Below are positions 57,090 through 64,000 of a stretch of DNA of 64,000 nt, in pieces. A program made the translations under genes and the position numbers. The DNA is from Pseudomonadales bacterium. Lineage in GTDB: Bacteria > Pseudomonadota > Gammaproteobacteria > Pseudomonadales > Azotimanducaceae. The stretch covers positions 434,001 through 498,000 of the forward strand of contig JAHCAL010000001.1 in NCBI GenBank assembly GCA_019634925.1, in the 5' to 3' direction. A model generated the notes under the pieces. The model searched no databases, was not told the DNA's origin, and worked only from the letters and a program-made list of their open reading frames with translations. Within the stretch, counting starts at the first letter, position 1, and each line of letters begins with the position of its first letter.

Positions 57090-58793
57090 CTACATCCGCT
57101 CCACGGTCTCGATGCCGAGCAGGCCGAGACCGAGGCGCAGCGTATCCCCCGTGCGTGCGCAGAGCCGCAGGCGGCTCGCCCGCACACCCGCGTCGGCATT
57201 CAGGATCGGGCACGCCTCGTAGAACCGCATGAACGCGGTCGAGAGTTCGTACAGGTAACCGCACAGCAGGTGCGGGCAACCATCCTCGGCCACCTGTTCG
57301 ACGATTTCCTGGAATCGCACCAGCAGCACGGCGAGCTGACGCTCCGCGCGTTCGTCGATCGCGGGACGCACCGGCAGGGTCTCCGGCGTCACTTCGCCGC
57401 GCCGGAAGATGCTCTGGATCCGGGTGCAGGCGTACTGCAGGTACGGCGCCGTATTGCCTTCGAAGGCGAGCATCTGGTTCCAGTCGAACACGTAGTCACT
57501 CGCGCGGTTCTTCGACAGGTCCGCGTATTTCACCGCGCCGATCCCGACCGCCCTCGCGACCGCCCGGCGTTCGTCCTCCGGCAGCTCCGGATTCTTGCCG
57601 GCGACCAGGGCAAGCGCGCGGGCCTCGGCCTCGTCGAGGAGTTCCGCGAGCTTGACCACTTCGCCGGCACGCGTGCGGAACGGCCTGCCGTCGGTGCCGA
57701 GCATCGCGCCAAACGGCATGTGTTCGAGCCGCGTCGTGGGGTTCGCGAACCCGGCGCGGCGCGCGACCGCGAAGATCTGGCGGAAGTGCAGCGCCTGGCG
57801 CGCGTCGGTCAGGTACAGCACCCGGTCCGCGGCGAGCGTGCGCGACCGGTAGCGCACGGCGGCGAGATCGGTTGTGGCGTACAGGTAACCGCCGTCGGAC
57901 TTCTGCACGATCACCGGCAGCGGCTCGCCGTCCTTGCCCTTGAACTCGTCGAGGAACACGCAGGTGGCGCCATCCGATGCCGTCGCGAGACCCTGTCGAT
58001 CGAGCTCCGCGACGATATCGGCGAGCGCGTCGTTGTAGGCGCTTTCCGCGTACACGTCGGCGGGCGAGAGCGTCACCCCCAGCCGGTCGTAGATCGCCTG
58101 GCAGTGCGCGAGCGAGACGTCGATGAATCGCTGCCATGCTTCGCGTGCGTGTGCGTCGCCCTGTTGCAGCCTGACCACCGTCTCGCGGCTGCGCGCGGCG
58201 AACGCCGGGTCGTCGTCGAAACGGGCCTTGGCGGCGCGATAGAACTGCTCGAGGTCCGCCAGTTCCGCTGAATTGGCGCCGGTCTCGTCCAGGTAGGTGA
58301 GCAACATGCCGAACTGGGTGCCCCAGTCGCCGACGTGGTTCTGGCGAATGACCGTGTGGCCGAGGGCTGCGAGCAGGCGCGCCAGCGCGTCGCCGATGAT
58401 CGTGCTGCGCAGGTGACCGACGTGCATCTCCTTCGCGAGGTTGGGGCTCGAGTAGTCGACGACGATCCGCTCGGGATGTGCGGTCGTCGCGAGCAGCGGC
58501 ATGCTGCCGATCGTCTCGGCGAGAAAGTCCACTTTCAGGGTCAGGTTGATGAAGCCGGGTCCGGCAATCTCCGGCGGTTCGACGAGGTCGTCGATCGCCA
58601 CCCGGGCGAGCACCTGTTCCGCGAGCGCACGCGGGTTGCCGCGCATCCGCTTCGCGGCCGGCATGATGCCGTTGACCTGGTAGTCGCCGAATTCGGGCCG
58701 GCCGGCGGGCTGTACGTTCGCCGGGACTGCTTCGCCGAGCACGGCCGCGAGCGCCGCCTCGAAGCGTTCCGTGAGCAGGGCGCGCACGTTCAC
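57090..58793 (-). CDS. argS: Arginyl-tRNA synthetase
   Basis: 567 residues. The N-terminal additional domain (1-110) is followed by SSPNLAKEMHVGHLRSTIIGDALAR with the HVGH signature. GDWGTQFGMLLTYL, FRTRAGEVVKLAELLDEA and the C-terminal anticodon domain (LQYACTRIQSI onward) follow. It charges tRNAArg. The KMSKS site is degenerate, as is usual in ArgRS. It lies 19 bases upstream of the cold-shock-domain gene on the same strand. Confidence 0.97.
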   Translation of the reverse strand: MNVRALLTERFEAALAAVLGEAVPANVQPAGRPEFGDYQVNGIMPAAKRMRGNPRALAEQVLARVAIDDLVEPPEIAGPGFINLTLKVDFLAETIGSMPLLATTAHPERIVVDYSSPNLAKEMHVGHLRSTIIGDALARLLAALGHTVIRQNHVGDWGTQFGMLLTYLDETGANSAELADLEQFYRAAKARFDDDPAFAARSRETVVRLQQGDAHAREAWQRFIDVSLAHCQAIYDRLGVTLSPADVYAESAYNDALADIVAELDRQGLATASDGATCVFLDEFKGKDGEPLPVIVQKSDGGYLYATTDLAAVRYRSRTLAADRVLYLTDARQALHFRQIFAVARRAGFANPTTRLEHMPFGAMLGTDGRPFRTRAGEVVKLAELLDEAEARALALVAGKNPELPEDERRAVARAVGIGAVKYADLSKNRASDYVFDWNQMLAFEGNTAPYLQYACTRIQSIFRRGEVTPETLPVRPAIDERAERQLAVLLVRFQEIVEQVAEDGCPHLLCGYLYELSTAFMRFYEACPILNADAGVRASRLRLCARTGDTLRLGLGLLGIETVERM

Positions 58794-58812
58794 GTGGGTG
58801 CGTCCCCGCGGC

Positions 58813-59469
58813 TCAGGAGCGCTCGACCGGGACGACGTCTTCCGCCTGCGGCCCCTTGTCGCGCACCGTCACCACGAAGCTCACCGTCTGGCCGTCCTGC
58901 AGCATCGGCCGGCGCCGCTCGTCGCCTTCGCCGGTCATCCGGATCGAACGCTGGTGGACGAAGATCTCGTCGCCCGATTCACGGATGACGAAGCCGAATC
59001 CCTTGGTGCGGTTGAACCACTTCACGGTGCCCTGTTCGCGTGGGCCGGCCGGCACCGGTTCGCCACGCTCACGGCCTGGTTCAGGCAGGTCGCGGCGCGA
59101 TTCCGGACGCTCGCGGCGCGGTTCGGCACCCTCGCGACGCGGTTCCTGGCGTTCGCGGCGGGGCGCTTCGCTCCGGGCGGTACGGGCGTCGGCTGCGGGA
59201 CGACTGCTGGCCGGCTGCCGGGTCGTGCGCGCGCCATCCTGCGTGCGCGGACGGGTCACTTCCGAGGCGGGGCCCAGCGGCGCGGCCGTGGCGGCCCTGG
59301 CCGGAGCGCGGCCGGCGAGCCGCAGGTTGACGAGCCCCGACACGAAAAGTGCCAGGGCGGCGGTGACCAGCAGGGCGAAGTAGTTGCCTGGCCACAGCCG
59401 TGTGGTGAGTTCGGTGACGAGTGCGGCGAAGAACAGGGCGCTGGCCGCGGCGATGATGATGGTGCGCAT
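58813..59469 (-). CDS. Membrane-anchored cold-shock-domain protein
   Basis: 218 residues from the ATG at 59469 (a further 7 residues are open upstream). Two hydrophobic helices (4-22 and 29-50) are followed by a 95-residue Arg/Glu/Pro-rich disordered linker with ERRRE-type repeats. A C-terminal cold shock domain (147-215) follows. Both RNA motifs are intact: KGFGFV (RNP1) and EIFVHQ (RNP2). Ordinary CspA proteins are soluble and about 70 residues; this form would hold an RNA-binding domain at the inner membrane. Role unknown. Confidence 0.85.
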   Translation of the reverse strand: MRTIIIAAASALFFAALVTELTTRLWPGNYFALLVTAALALFVSGLVNLRLAGRAPARAATAAPLGPASEVTRPRTQDGARTTRQPASSRPAADARTARSEAPRRERQEPRREGAEPRRERPESRRDLPEPGRERGEPVPAGPREQGTVKWFNRTKGFGFVIRESGDEIFVHQRSIRMTGEGDERRRPMLQDGQTVSFVVTVRDKGPQAEDVVPVERS

Positions 59470-59547
59470 GAGGAGTGGGCGTCCGGTCAAAAGCGCCGAT
59501 CATAACCAACCGGGCGGCAGGCTGCGAACGTCGCGTGCGTGTTCCGT

Positions 59548-60120
59548 TCAGGGCAGCCGCACGATCCGCTGGATCAGCACCGGCGTCTCCGGCACGCCGG
59601 CCATGCCCCCGGCGATGTGGGTGTTCACCAGTTCGATCCCGGTCACCACGTCCATGCCGTCCACCACCCGCCCGAAGACCGTGTAGCCCGGTCGGCCGGG
59701 CGCGGGATCGAGGTGCGCGTTGTCGTTCACGTTGATGAAGAACTGGCTGTCCGCCGAGTCCGGCGGGTCGAGCCGCGCCATGGCGAGCGTGCCGCGCAGG
59801 TTGCGCAGCCCGTTGGCCGATTCGTTGCGCACCTGGCGCGGCGGTTCCCGGTAGCCGAGCGCGCGGTCGTAGCCGCCGGTCTGGATCATGAAGTTGGCGA
59901 TCACGCGGTGGAAGATCAGACCCTCGTAGAAGCCGCTGTCCACGAGGTCCAGGAAATTGGCGACCGTCTCGGGTGCGCGCACCGGATCGAGCACGACGTC
60001 GATGTCGCCGAGCGTGGTCGTGATACGAACGCGCGGGGCGTCGGGTTCGGCCGCGCCGGATACGGTGGGCCCGAGCAGGGCGCAGAGGCTGATGAAGAGC
60101 AGGGCAAAGTGTCGTGTCAT
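59548..60120 (-). CDS. Periplasmic cyclophilin-type peptidylprolyl isomerase
   Basis: 190 residues with a signal peptide ending at SGAAEPD. FHRVIANFMIQTGGYD, NLRGTLAMAR, SADSQFFINVNDNAHLD and YTVFGRVVDGMDVV are the cyclophilin blocks, including the catalytic Arg and the Phe/Gln pocket. It accelerates proline isomerisation in exported proteins, as PpiA does. It follows pdxJ by 10 bases. Confidence 0.93.
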   Translation of the reverse strand: MTRHFALLFISLCALLGPTVSGAAEPDAPRVRITTTLGDIDVVLDPVRAPETVANFLDLVDSGFYEGLIFHRVIANFMIQTGGYDRALGYREPPRQVRNESANGLRNLRGTLAMARLDPPDSADSQFFINVNDNAHLDPAPGRPGYTVFGRVVDGMDVVTGIELVNTHIAGGMAGVPETPVLIQRIVRLP

Positions 60121-60130
60121 GACGGTTGGC

Positions 60131-60907
60131 TCAATCTTCGGTCGATCGCAGCACCTCGACGTACGCACGAACCGTGGCCGCGAGGCCCATGTCGAGCGCG
60201 TCGCTGATCAGCGCGTGGCCGATCGAGACCTCGGCGATGCCCGGAATCTGGCGGAACAGGCGCAGGTTGTGCAGATCGAGGTCGTGCCCGGCGTTCACGC
60301 CGAGGCCGATGGCCGCGGCATGCGCGGCCGCGGCCCGATAGCGCTCGAACAGCGCGAGCGTGGCGGGGTGTTCGAGGCCGTGGTGCAGGGCGTGCTCGGC
60401 GAACGGACCGGTGTAGAGCTCGATGCGATCCGCGCCGCACTCGCGCGCACGGCTGATCGCGTCCGGATCCGGGTCCATGAAGAGGCTCACGCGGGCGCCG
60501 GCCTGCCGGTAGCGCGCGATCGTCGTGGTGAGTTGCCGCGTGTCGTCGGTGAGATCCCAGCCGTGATCGGAGGTGAGCTGCGCGTCGCTGTCCGGCACCA
60601 GGGTGACCTGGTGCGGTCTCGCGCCGTCCACCAGCGCGTCGAAGCCGGGGTAGCCGTTGTCGCGCGGGCCGGCGTACGGATTGCCCTCGATGTTGAACTC
60701 GATCTCTGGGAAGTCCTCGAGCAGCGCGGCGAGCGCGGTGACGTCGTCCGGCCGGATGTGGCGCTGGTCGGGGCGCGGGTGCACGGTGATGCCGCGCGCG
60801 CCGGCCGCGATCACGGTTCGGGCCGCGCGGGTCACGCTCGGGATCTGGCCGAGCCGCGAATTGCGCAGCAGGGCGACCTTGTTGAGATTCACGCTGAGGA
60901 CGGTCAT
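60131..60907 (-). CDS. pdxJ: Pyridoxine 5'-phosphate synthase
   Basis: 258 residues, TIM barrel. [35 protein letters not shown] (catalytic His), EFNIEGNP with the Glu, [26 protein letters not shown] and [13 protein letters not shown] are all family signatures. It joins 3-amino-1-hydroxyacetone phosphate and deoxyxylulose phosphate. It sits in an operon with yciB, the coiled-coil gene and the cyclophilin. Confidence 0.96.
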   Translation of the reverse strand: MTVLSVNLNKVALLRNSRLGQIPSVTRAARTVIAAGARGITVHPRPDQRHIRPDDVTALAALLEDFPEIEFNIEGNPYAGPRDNGYPGFDALVDGARPHQVTLVPDSDAQLTSDHGWDLTDDTRQLTTTIARYRQAGARVSLFMDPDPDAISRARECGADRIELYTGPFAEHALHHGLEHPATLALFERYRAAAAHAAAIGLGVNAGHDLDLHNLRLFRQIPGIAEVSIGHALISDALDMGLAATVRAYVEVLRSTED

Positions 60908-60918
60908 GGCGCCTTGAC

Positions 60919-61389
60919 TCAGTTCCACGCGCTGCGACGCGGGCGTGCCTTGATCAGCACGCCGAGCAGGAGCCCGAGCAGGACGAGCCCGGCGCCCTGC
61001 AGCAGCCAGCGGCGGGTCGCACCGGCGCGCAGGCTCTGCAGTTCCAGGGCAAGGATCTCCACTTCCTGGCGCAGCTGCGCGTTCAGCTCGGTCAGACGCT
61101 GATTCGTGGTCTCGAGGTCGGTGCGATCCTGGCGCGTGGTGCGCAACGCCTCGATCTCCGCGCGCAGCGCGTCGATCCGCTCGGCGAGCGCGGCGTTGTC
61201 GGTGGTCGTCACGCGCACGGCGGGGGCGCGTTCCGGCGCGGAAACGCTGCGGGGCATGCTGGCCGGCGGTGCGGTGGGCGTGAACAGCGGGGTATCCGCG
61301 GCGGTCTCCTGGGCGTGCAGGGGGGCGGCGCAACAGAGTGCCGCCAGCATCAGGGAGGCCGCACGAACCCGTACCGCTGCGGCGTTCAA
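60919..61389 (-). CDS. TIGR04211-like coiled-coil membrane protein lacking the SH3 domain
   Basis: 156 residues from TTG at 61389, which overlaps the yciB stop (TTGA) and gives a proper signal peptide ending near PLHAQ. An ATG at 61350 would give a truncated one. Residues about 63-120 form a coiled coil ([37 protein letters not shown]). A C-terminal helix, [21 protein letters not shown], and basic tail follow. This tail is characteristic of the YgiM/TIGR04211 family, but the usual N-terminal SH3b domain is absent; a short Pro/Ser stretch takes its place. Probably a periplasmic coiled coil anchored in the inner membrane. Confidence 0.7.
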   Translation of the reverse strand: MNAAAVRVRAASLMLAALCCAAPLHAQETAADTPLFTPTAPPASMPRSVSAPERAPAVRVTTTDNAALAERIDALRAEIEALRTTRQDRTDLETTNQRLTELNAQLRQEVEILALELQSLRAGATRRWLLQGAGLVLLGLLLGVLIKARPRRSAWN

Positions 61390-61958
61390 GGCCGCCCCTC
61401 GTCTACCGGTGCCGTCGCGGTGTGGTCCTCGTCGAGGAAGCCTTTCCGGGCCAGGTAGACCATGGTGATGATCACGTAGAGCAGGGTGAGCGCGAAGCCT
61501 CCGAACAGTTTGTAGCTGACCCAGAACTCCATGGAGAAGTTGTACGCCACCAACAGGTTCAGCACGCCGGCCAGGAAGAAGCCGCAGGCCCAGCCGAAGT
61601 TGAGCCGCACCCAGACTTCGTCCACCAGGCTCAGCTGCTTGCCGAGCAGTTGCTGCAGCAGGTTGCGCTTGCCGATGAAATGACTGCCCACCAGCGATCC
61701 GGCCAGCAGCCAGTTGACGATGGTCGGCTTCCACTGGATGAAGAGTTCGTTGCGAAACAGCAGGGTCAGCGCGCCGAACAGGATGCTCGCCCAGAACGTC
61801 AGCTTGAGTTCCCGCGACAGCGGGCGGCGCAGCGCGAGCAGGATGCCGACCTGCAGGGTGACCGCGAGCATCAGCGCGCCGGTCGCGTAGTAGATGTCGC
61901 TCGCGAAGAACACCGCGACGAAGACGACGATCGGCAGGAGATCGATCAGCTGGTTCAT
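61386..61958 (-). CDS. yciB: Septation protein A / inner-membrane protein YciB
   Basis: 190 residues, five membrane helices. [53 protein letters not shown] and [20 protein letters not shown] are conserved YciB/IspZ blocks. It contributes to envelope synthesis and division in enterics. It heads the pdxJ-cyclophilin run. Confidence 0.94.
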   Translation of the reverse strand: MNQLIDLLPIVVFVAVFFASDIYYATGALMLAVTLQVGILLALRRPLSRELKLTFWASILFGALTLLFRNELFIQWKPTIVNWLLAGSLVGSHFIGKRNLLQQLLGKQLSLVDEVWVRLNFGWACGFFLAGVLNLLVAYNFSMEFWVSYKLFGGFALTLLYVIITMVYLARKGFLDEDHTATAPVDEGRP

Positions 61959-62109
61959 GTGGGGCGGTCGACGCGTCCGCTGCGGCGTTGGGCGAGCATC
62001 ATAAAGAATCGGATGCCGTCTGTAATGACGGGGTCGGGTGTGCCGCGGCCGGCAGCGGCGCTCGCCCGGGCCACGCCTGCCGGGTGCGGCGTCGTGCCGG
62101 TCGGCGCCT

Positions 62110-62532
62110 TCAGCCCGCCTGGCGGACCGGCGGTGCGCTTTCGGTGGCCCGCTCGATGGCCTCGAGGAACAGGTCGCGCAGGGAGAGGATGCCGAGCACC
62201 TTGCCCTCCTCGACCACCGGGAGGTGGCGGAAGCGGTGCTCGCGCATCAGGTCGATGCAGTGGTGGACGGTATCGGTGGTGGTGACCCGGATGACTTCAC
62301 GGGTCATGATCTCTGAGACCCGGGTGCGTTTCGACGTGCGGTGGTCGAGGATCACCTTGCGGACGTAGTCGCGCTCCGAGACGATGCCGACGAGGTAGCC
62401 CTCGATCATGACCAGCAGCGCGCCGACATTGTGATCGTGCATCATCTGCAAGGCGTCGAAGACCGAGGCGAGCGGATCGATCCAGTAGGCTTCGCGACCC
62501 TTGTCGGTCAGGATGTCGGCGACCGTTCTCAT
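62110..62532 (-). CDS. Stand-alone CBS-domain pair protein
   Basis: 140 residues from the ATG at 62532, with GGAGGGGAAC before it. Two CBS motifs (about 10-65 and 75-135): DALQMMHDHNVGALLVMIEGYLVGIVSERDYVRKV and HHCIDLMREHRFRHLPVVEEGKVLGILSLRDLF. Such Bateman modules bind adenine nucleotides and act as sensors for unknown partners. Confidence 0.9.
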   Translation of the reverse strand: MRTVADILTDKGREAYWIDPLASVFDALQMMHDHNVGALLVMIEGYLVGIVSERDYVRKVILDHRTSKRTRVSEIMTREVIRVTTTDTVHHCIDLMREHRFRHLPVVEEGKVLGILSLRDLFLEAIERATESAPPVRQAG

Positions 62533-62596
62533 GTTCCCCTCCGGTATATCCGCGCCCCCATGGCGTGTCCGGCCTCCCCAGGCCATGTCAATTCAT

Positions 62597-62608
62597 ATTG
62601 ACGTCAAT
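62597..62608. promoter_or_regulatory. 12-base palindrome ATTGACGTCAAT
   Basis: A perfect palindrome 65 bases upstream of the CBS gene start, in the region shared with divergent yciO. It could be an operator. No regulator is assigned. Confidence 0.35.
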
Positions 62609-62643
62609 GGAGAATAACACTTTCCCGCTCCGGGTCCATGATT

Positions 62644-62682
62644 CCGTTCGGCGAGTCCGTTCGGCGAGTCCGTTCGGCGCAT
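62644..62682 (+). repeat. 13-base tandem repeat, three units
   Basis: CCGTTCGGCGAGT twice and CCGTTCGGCGCAT once, contiguous, in the CBS/yciO intergenic space. Confidence 0.8.
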
Positions 62683-62765
62683 CCGGTCGCGCTTCGTCAC
62701 CATTCGGGAGCGACGTTCGTGTAGACTGCCGCCGCAAGCCAAGTCTCCAATGCCCGCCGAGCGCC

Positions 62766-63377
62766 GTGAGCCAGTTTCTCAGCATCCATCCCACCCACCC
62801 GCAGCAGCGACTGCTCGCGCGCGCCGTCGAAATCGTCGCGGCGGGGGGGCTCGTCGTGTACCCGACCGAGACGACCTACGCGCTCGGCTGCCACATCGGT
62901 GACAAGGCGGCGCTCGACCGGATCCGCCAGATCCGTCGGCTGGAGGACAACCATCACTTCACGCTGGCCTGCCGCGATCTCTCCGAGATTGCCGTGTACG
63001 CTCGTGTCAGCAACAGCAACTTCCGGCTTATCAAACAGTTGACGCCGGGTCCTTACACATTCCTGCTTCCCGCCACGCGCGAGACGCCGCGTCGGCTGGT
63101 CCATCCGAAGCGCAAGACCATCGGTCTGCGCGTGCCCGACCACCCGATCGCCCAGGCCCTGCTCGGCGCGCTCGGCGAACCGATGATGACCACGACCATG
63201 CGGCTCCCGGGCGACGCGCTGCCGCTCACCGACCCGGAGGAAATCCGCGACCGGGTCGGCGCTGCGGTCGATGTCATCCTGGACGGCGGCACGTGCGGCG
63301 TACTGCCCACGACGGTGATCGACCTGACCGGCGACGCGCCCGAACTGGTGCGCCCGGGGTTGGGTGAGTTTGGCTGA
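62766..63377 (+). CDS. yciO: YciO/Sua5-family threonylcarbamoyl-AMP synthase-like protein
   Basis: 203 residues from GTG. LARAVEIVAAGGLVVYPTETTYALGC is the Sua5/YrdC/YciO opening. IRQIRRLEDNHHFTLACRDL with the conserved basic pocket and HPKRKTIGLRVPDHPIAQALL match the YciO branch. YrdC/Sua5 enzymes make the precursor of tRNA t6A; the role of YciO itself is less certain. It lies just upstream of trpS, as in related genomes. Confidence 0.9.
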   Translation: MSQFLSIHPTHPQQRLLARAVEIVAAGGLVVYPTETTYALGCHIGDKAALDRIRQIRRLEDNHHFTLACRDLSEIAVYARVSNSNFRLIKQLTPGPYTFLLPATRETPRRLVHPKRKTIGLRVPDHPIAQALLGALGEPMMTTTMRLPGDALPLTDPEEIRDRVGAAVDVILDGGTCGVLPTTVIDLTGDAPELVRPGLGEFG

Positions 63378-63386
63378 TCGCGCACC

Positions 63387-63392
63387 TATAAT
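63387..63392 (+). promoter_or_regulatory. Consensus -10 hexamer before trpS
   Basis: A perfect TATAAT 31 bases before the trpS start. No strong -35 appears at 16-18 bases. The predicted start near 63399 leaves a very short leader. Confidence 0.45.
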
Positions 63393-63422
63393 GGCGCGCG
63401 TCGCAGCTTCCAAGGGACTGCT

Positions 63423-64000
63423 TTGAGCAGTAATGATTCGAGTCGGCGCGTGCTCTCCGGCATGCGCCCCACCGGCCGCCTGCACCTCGGGCATCTGAAC
63501 GGGGTGCTGAAGAACTGGGTGCGCCTGCAGCACGAGTACGAGTGTTTCTTCTTCGTGGCCGACTGGCACGCGCTCACCACCGACTACGAGAACGCCCACA
63601 ACATCCGTCAGTACGCGTTCGACACGGTGGTCGACTGGCTGGCGGCCGGCATCAATCCGGGGGCGGCCACACTGTTCGTCCAGTCGCAGGTGCCGGAGCA
63701 CGCCGAACTGCACCTGCTGCTCTCGATGATCACCCCGCTCAGCTGGCTCGAGCGCGTGCCGAGCTTCAAGGACCAGCAGGCGAAACTGAACGACCGGGAC
63801 CTGTCGACCTACGGCTTTCTCGGCTACCCGCTGCTGCAGTCGGCGGACATCCTGATCTACCGGGCCGGCAACGTCCCGGTCGGCGCCGACCAGGTCGCGC
63901 ACGTCGAGCTGACCCGCGAGGTGGCGCGCCGGTTCAATCACCTGTACGGCCGTGAGCCGGACTTCGAGGCGCACGCGGAAGCGGCCATCACGCGCATGGG
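63423..64000 (+). CDS. trpS: Tryptophanyl-tRNA synthetase (5' part)
   Basis: 192 residues are visible before the window ends. The start is TTG at 63423, with AAGGGA six bases upstream; GTG at 63450 is the alternative. VLSGMRPTGRLHLGHLNGVLKNW holds the HLGH signature. FFFVADWHALTT, LERVPSFKDQQ, GYPLLQSADILIYRAGNVPVGADQVAHVELTREVARRFN are family blocks. The KMSKS loop lies beyond the edge. Confidence 0.95.
   Translation, partial: MSSNDSSRRVLSGMRPTGRLHLGHLNGVLKNWVRLQHEYECFFFVADWHALTTDYENAHNIRQYAFDTVVDWLAAGINPGAATLFVQSQVPEHAELHLLLSMITPLSWLERVPSFKDQQAKLNDRDLSTYGFLGYPLLQSADILIYRAGNVPVGADQVAHVELTREVARRFNHLYGREPDFEAHAEAAITRM

Overview
The window is about 64 kb of GC-rich bacterial chromosome. Most coding lines look like 65-80% GC; one counted line at 8041-8100 is 48/60. 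Gene density is high, with many 4-base start/stop overlaps. Family content and gene order point to a gammaproteobacterium. The evidence is a Pseudomonas-type NrdA with two ATP-cones and a DnaA-box/NrdR-type promoter, the purM | DUF2066 | CDP-alcohol transferase | hda block, the dcd-mrp-metG-rnf-nth neighbourhood, yciB, and yciO-trpS. I cannot name a genus. A REP-like GGGGTCRGAGT palindromic family, CoA-transferases, a P450 and a TauD enzyme suggest an environmental aerobe.

Layout: 1-6.2 kb (minus strand) holds nrdA-nrdB and a secreted penicillin-acylase-family enzyme that runs off the left edge. A 570-base divergent regulatory region separates nrdA from glpK. Next come a 1433-residue PilZ-DUF1631-GGDEF-EAL protein, argF/argD, a PatB/MalY lyase, a CGFS glutaredoxin, RNase T, a zinc-ribbon protein and murI. 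From 19.1 to 25.5 kb one minus-strand run carries metG-rnfA-rnfB/C-rnfD-rnfG-rnfE-nth. Its rnfB is fused to the ferredoxin tail of RnfC, and no NADH/FMN module of RnfC is present. Then follow a TauD-like dioxygenase, a hotdog thioesterase-like protein, mrp, dcd, purM, and a plus-strand operon of DUF2066, CDP-alcohol transferase, hda and a Firmicute-type MurG homologue. A broken vapBC cassette follows.

34.4-43.1 kb is accessory metabolism: DUF2845, P450, serine hydrolase, APH-like kinase, a fused double CoA-transferase and a MaoC/hotdog protein. 43.3-48.3 kb is a visibly lower-GC island (26/60 on line 47581-47640) of orphan lipoproteins and a beta-propeller lipoprotein. It ends in an RHS fragment and a PIN-type toxin-antitoxin pair. 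Core genes resume at 49.9 kb: a serA-like dehydrogenase, a CinA domain protein, a CoA-transferase, mnmC, a sulfurtransferase, a desaturase, argS, a membrane-anchored cold-shock protein, a cyclophilin, pdxJ, a TIGR04211-like coiled-coil protein, yciB, a CBS protein, yciO, and trpS, which is cut by the right edge.

The observations most worth a second look are the RnfB-RnfC' fusion with a missing electron-input module, a 70-base-arm REP-like hairpin abutting the sulfurtransferase start codon whose motif also recurs in frame inside mnmC, the mutually exclusive stems upstream of glpK, the Firmicute-like MurG, and the decayed vapBC.
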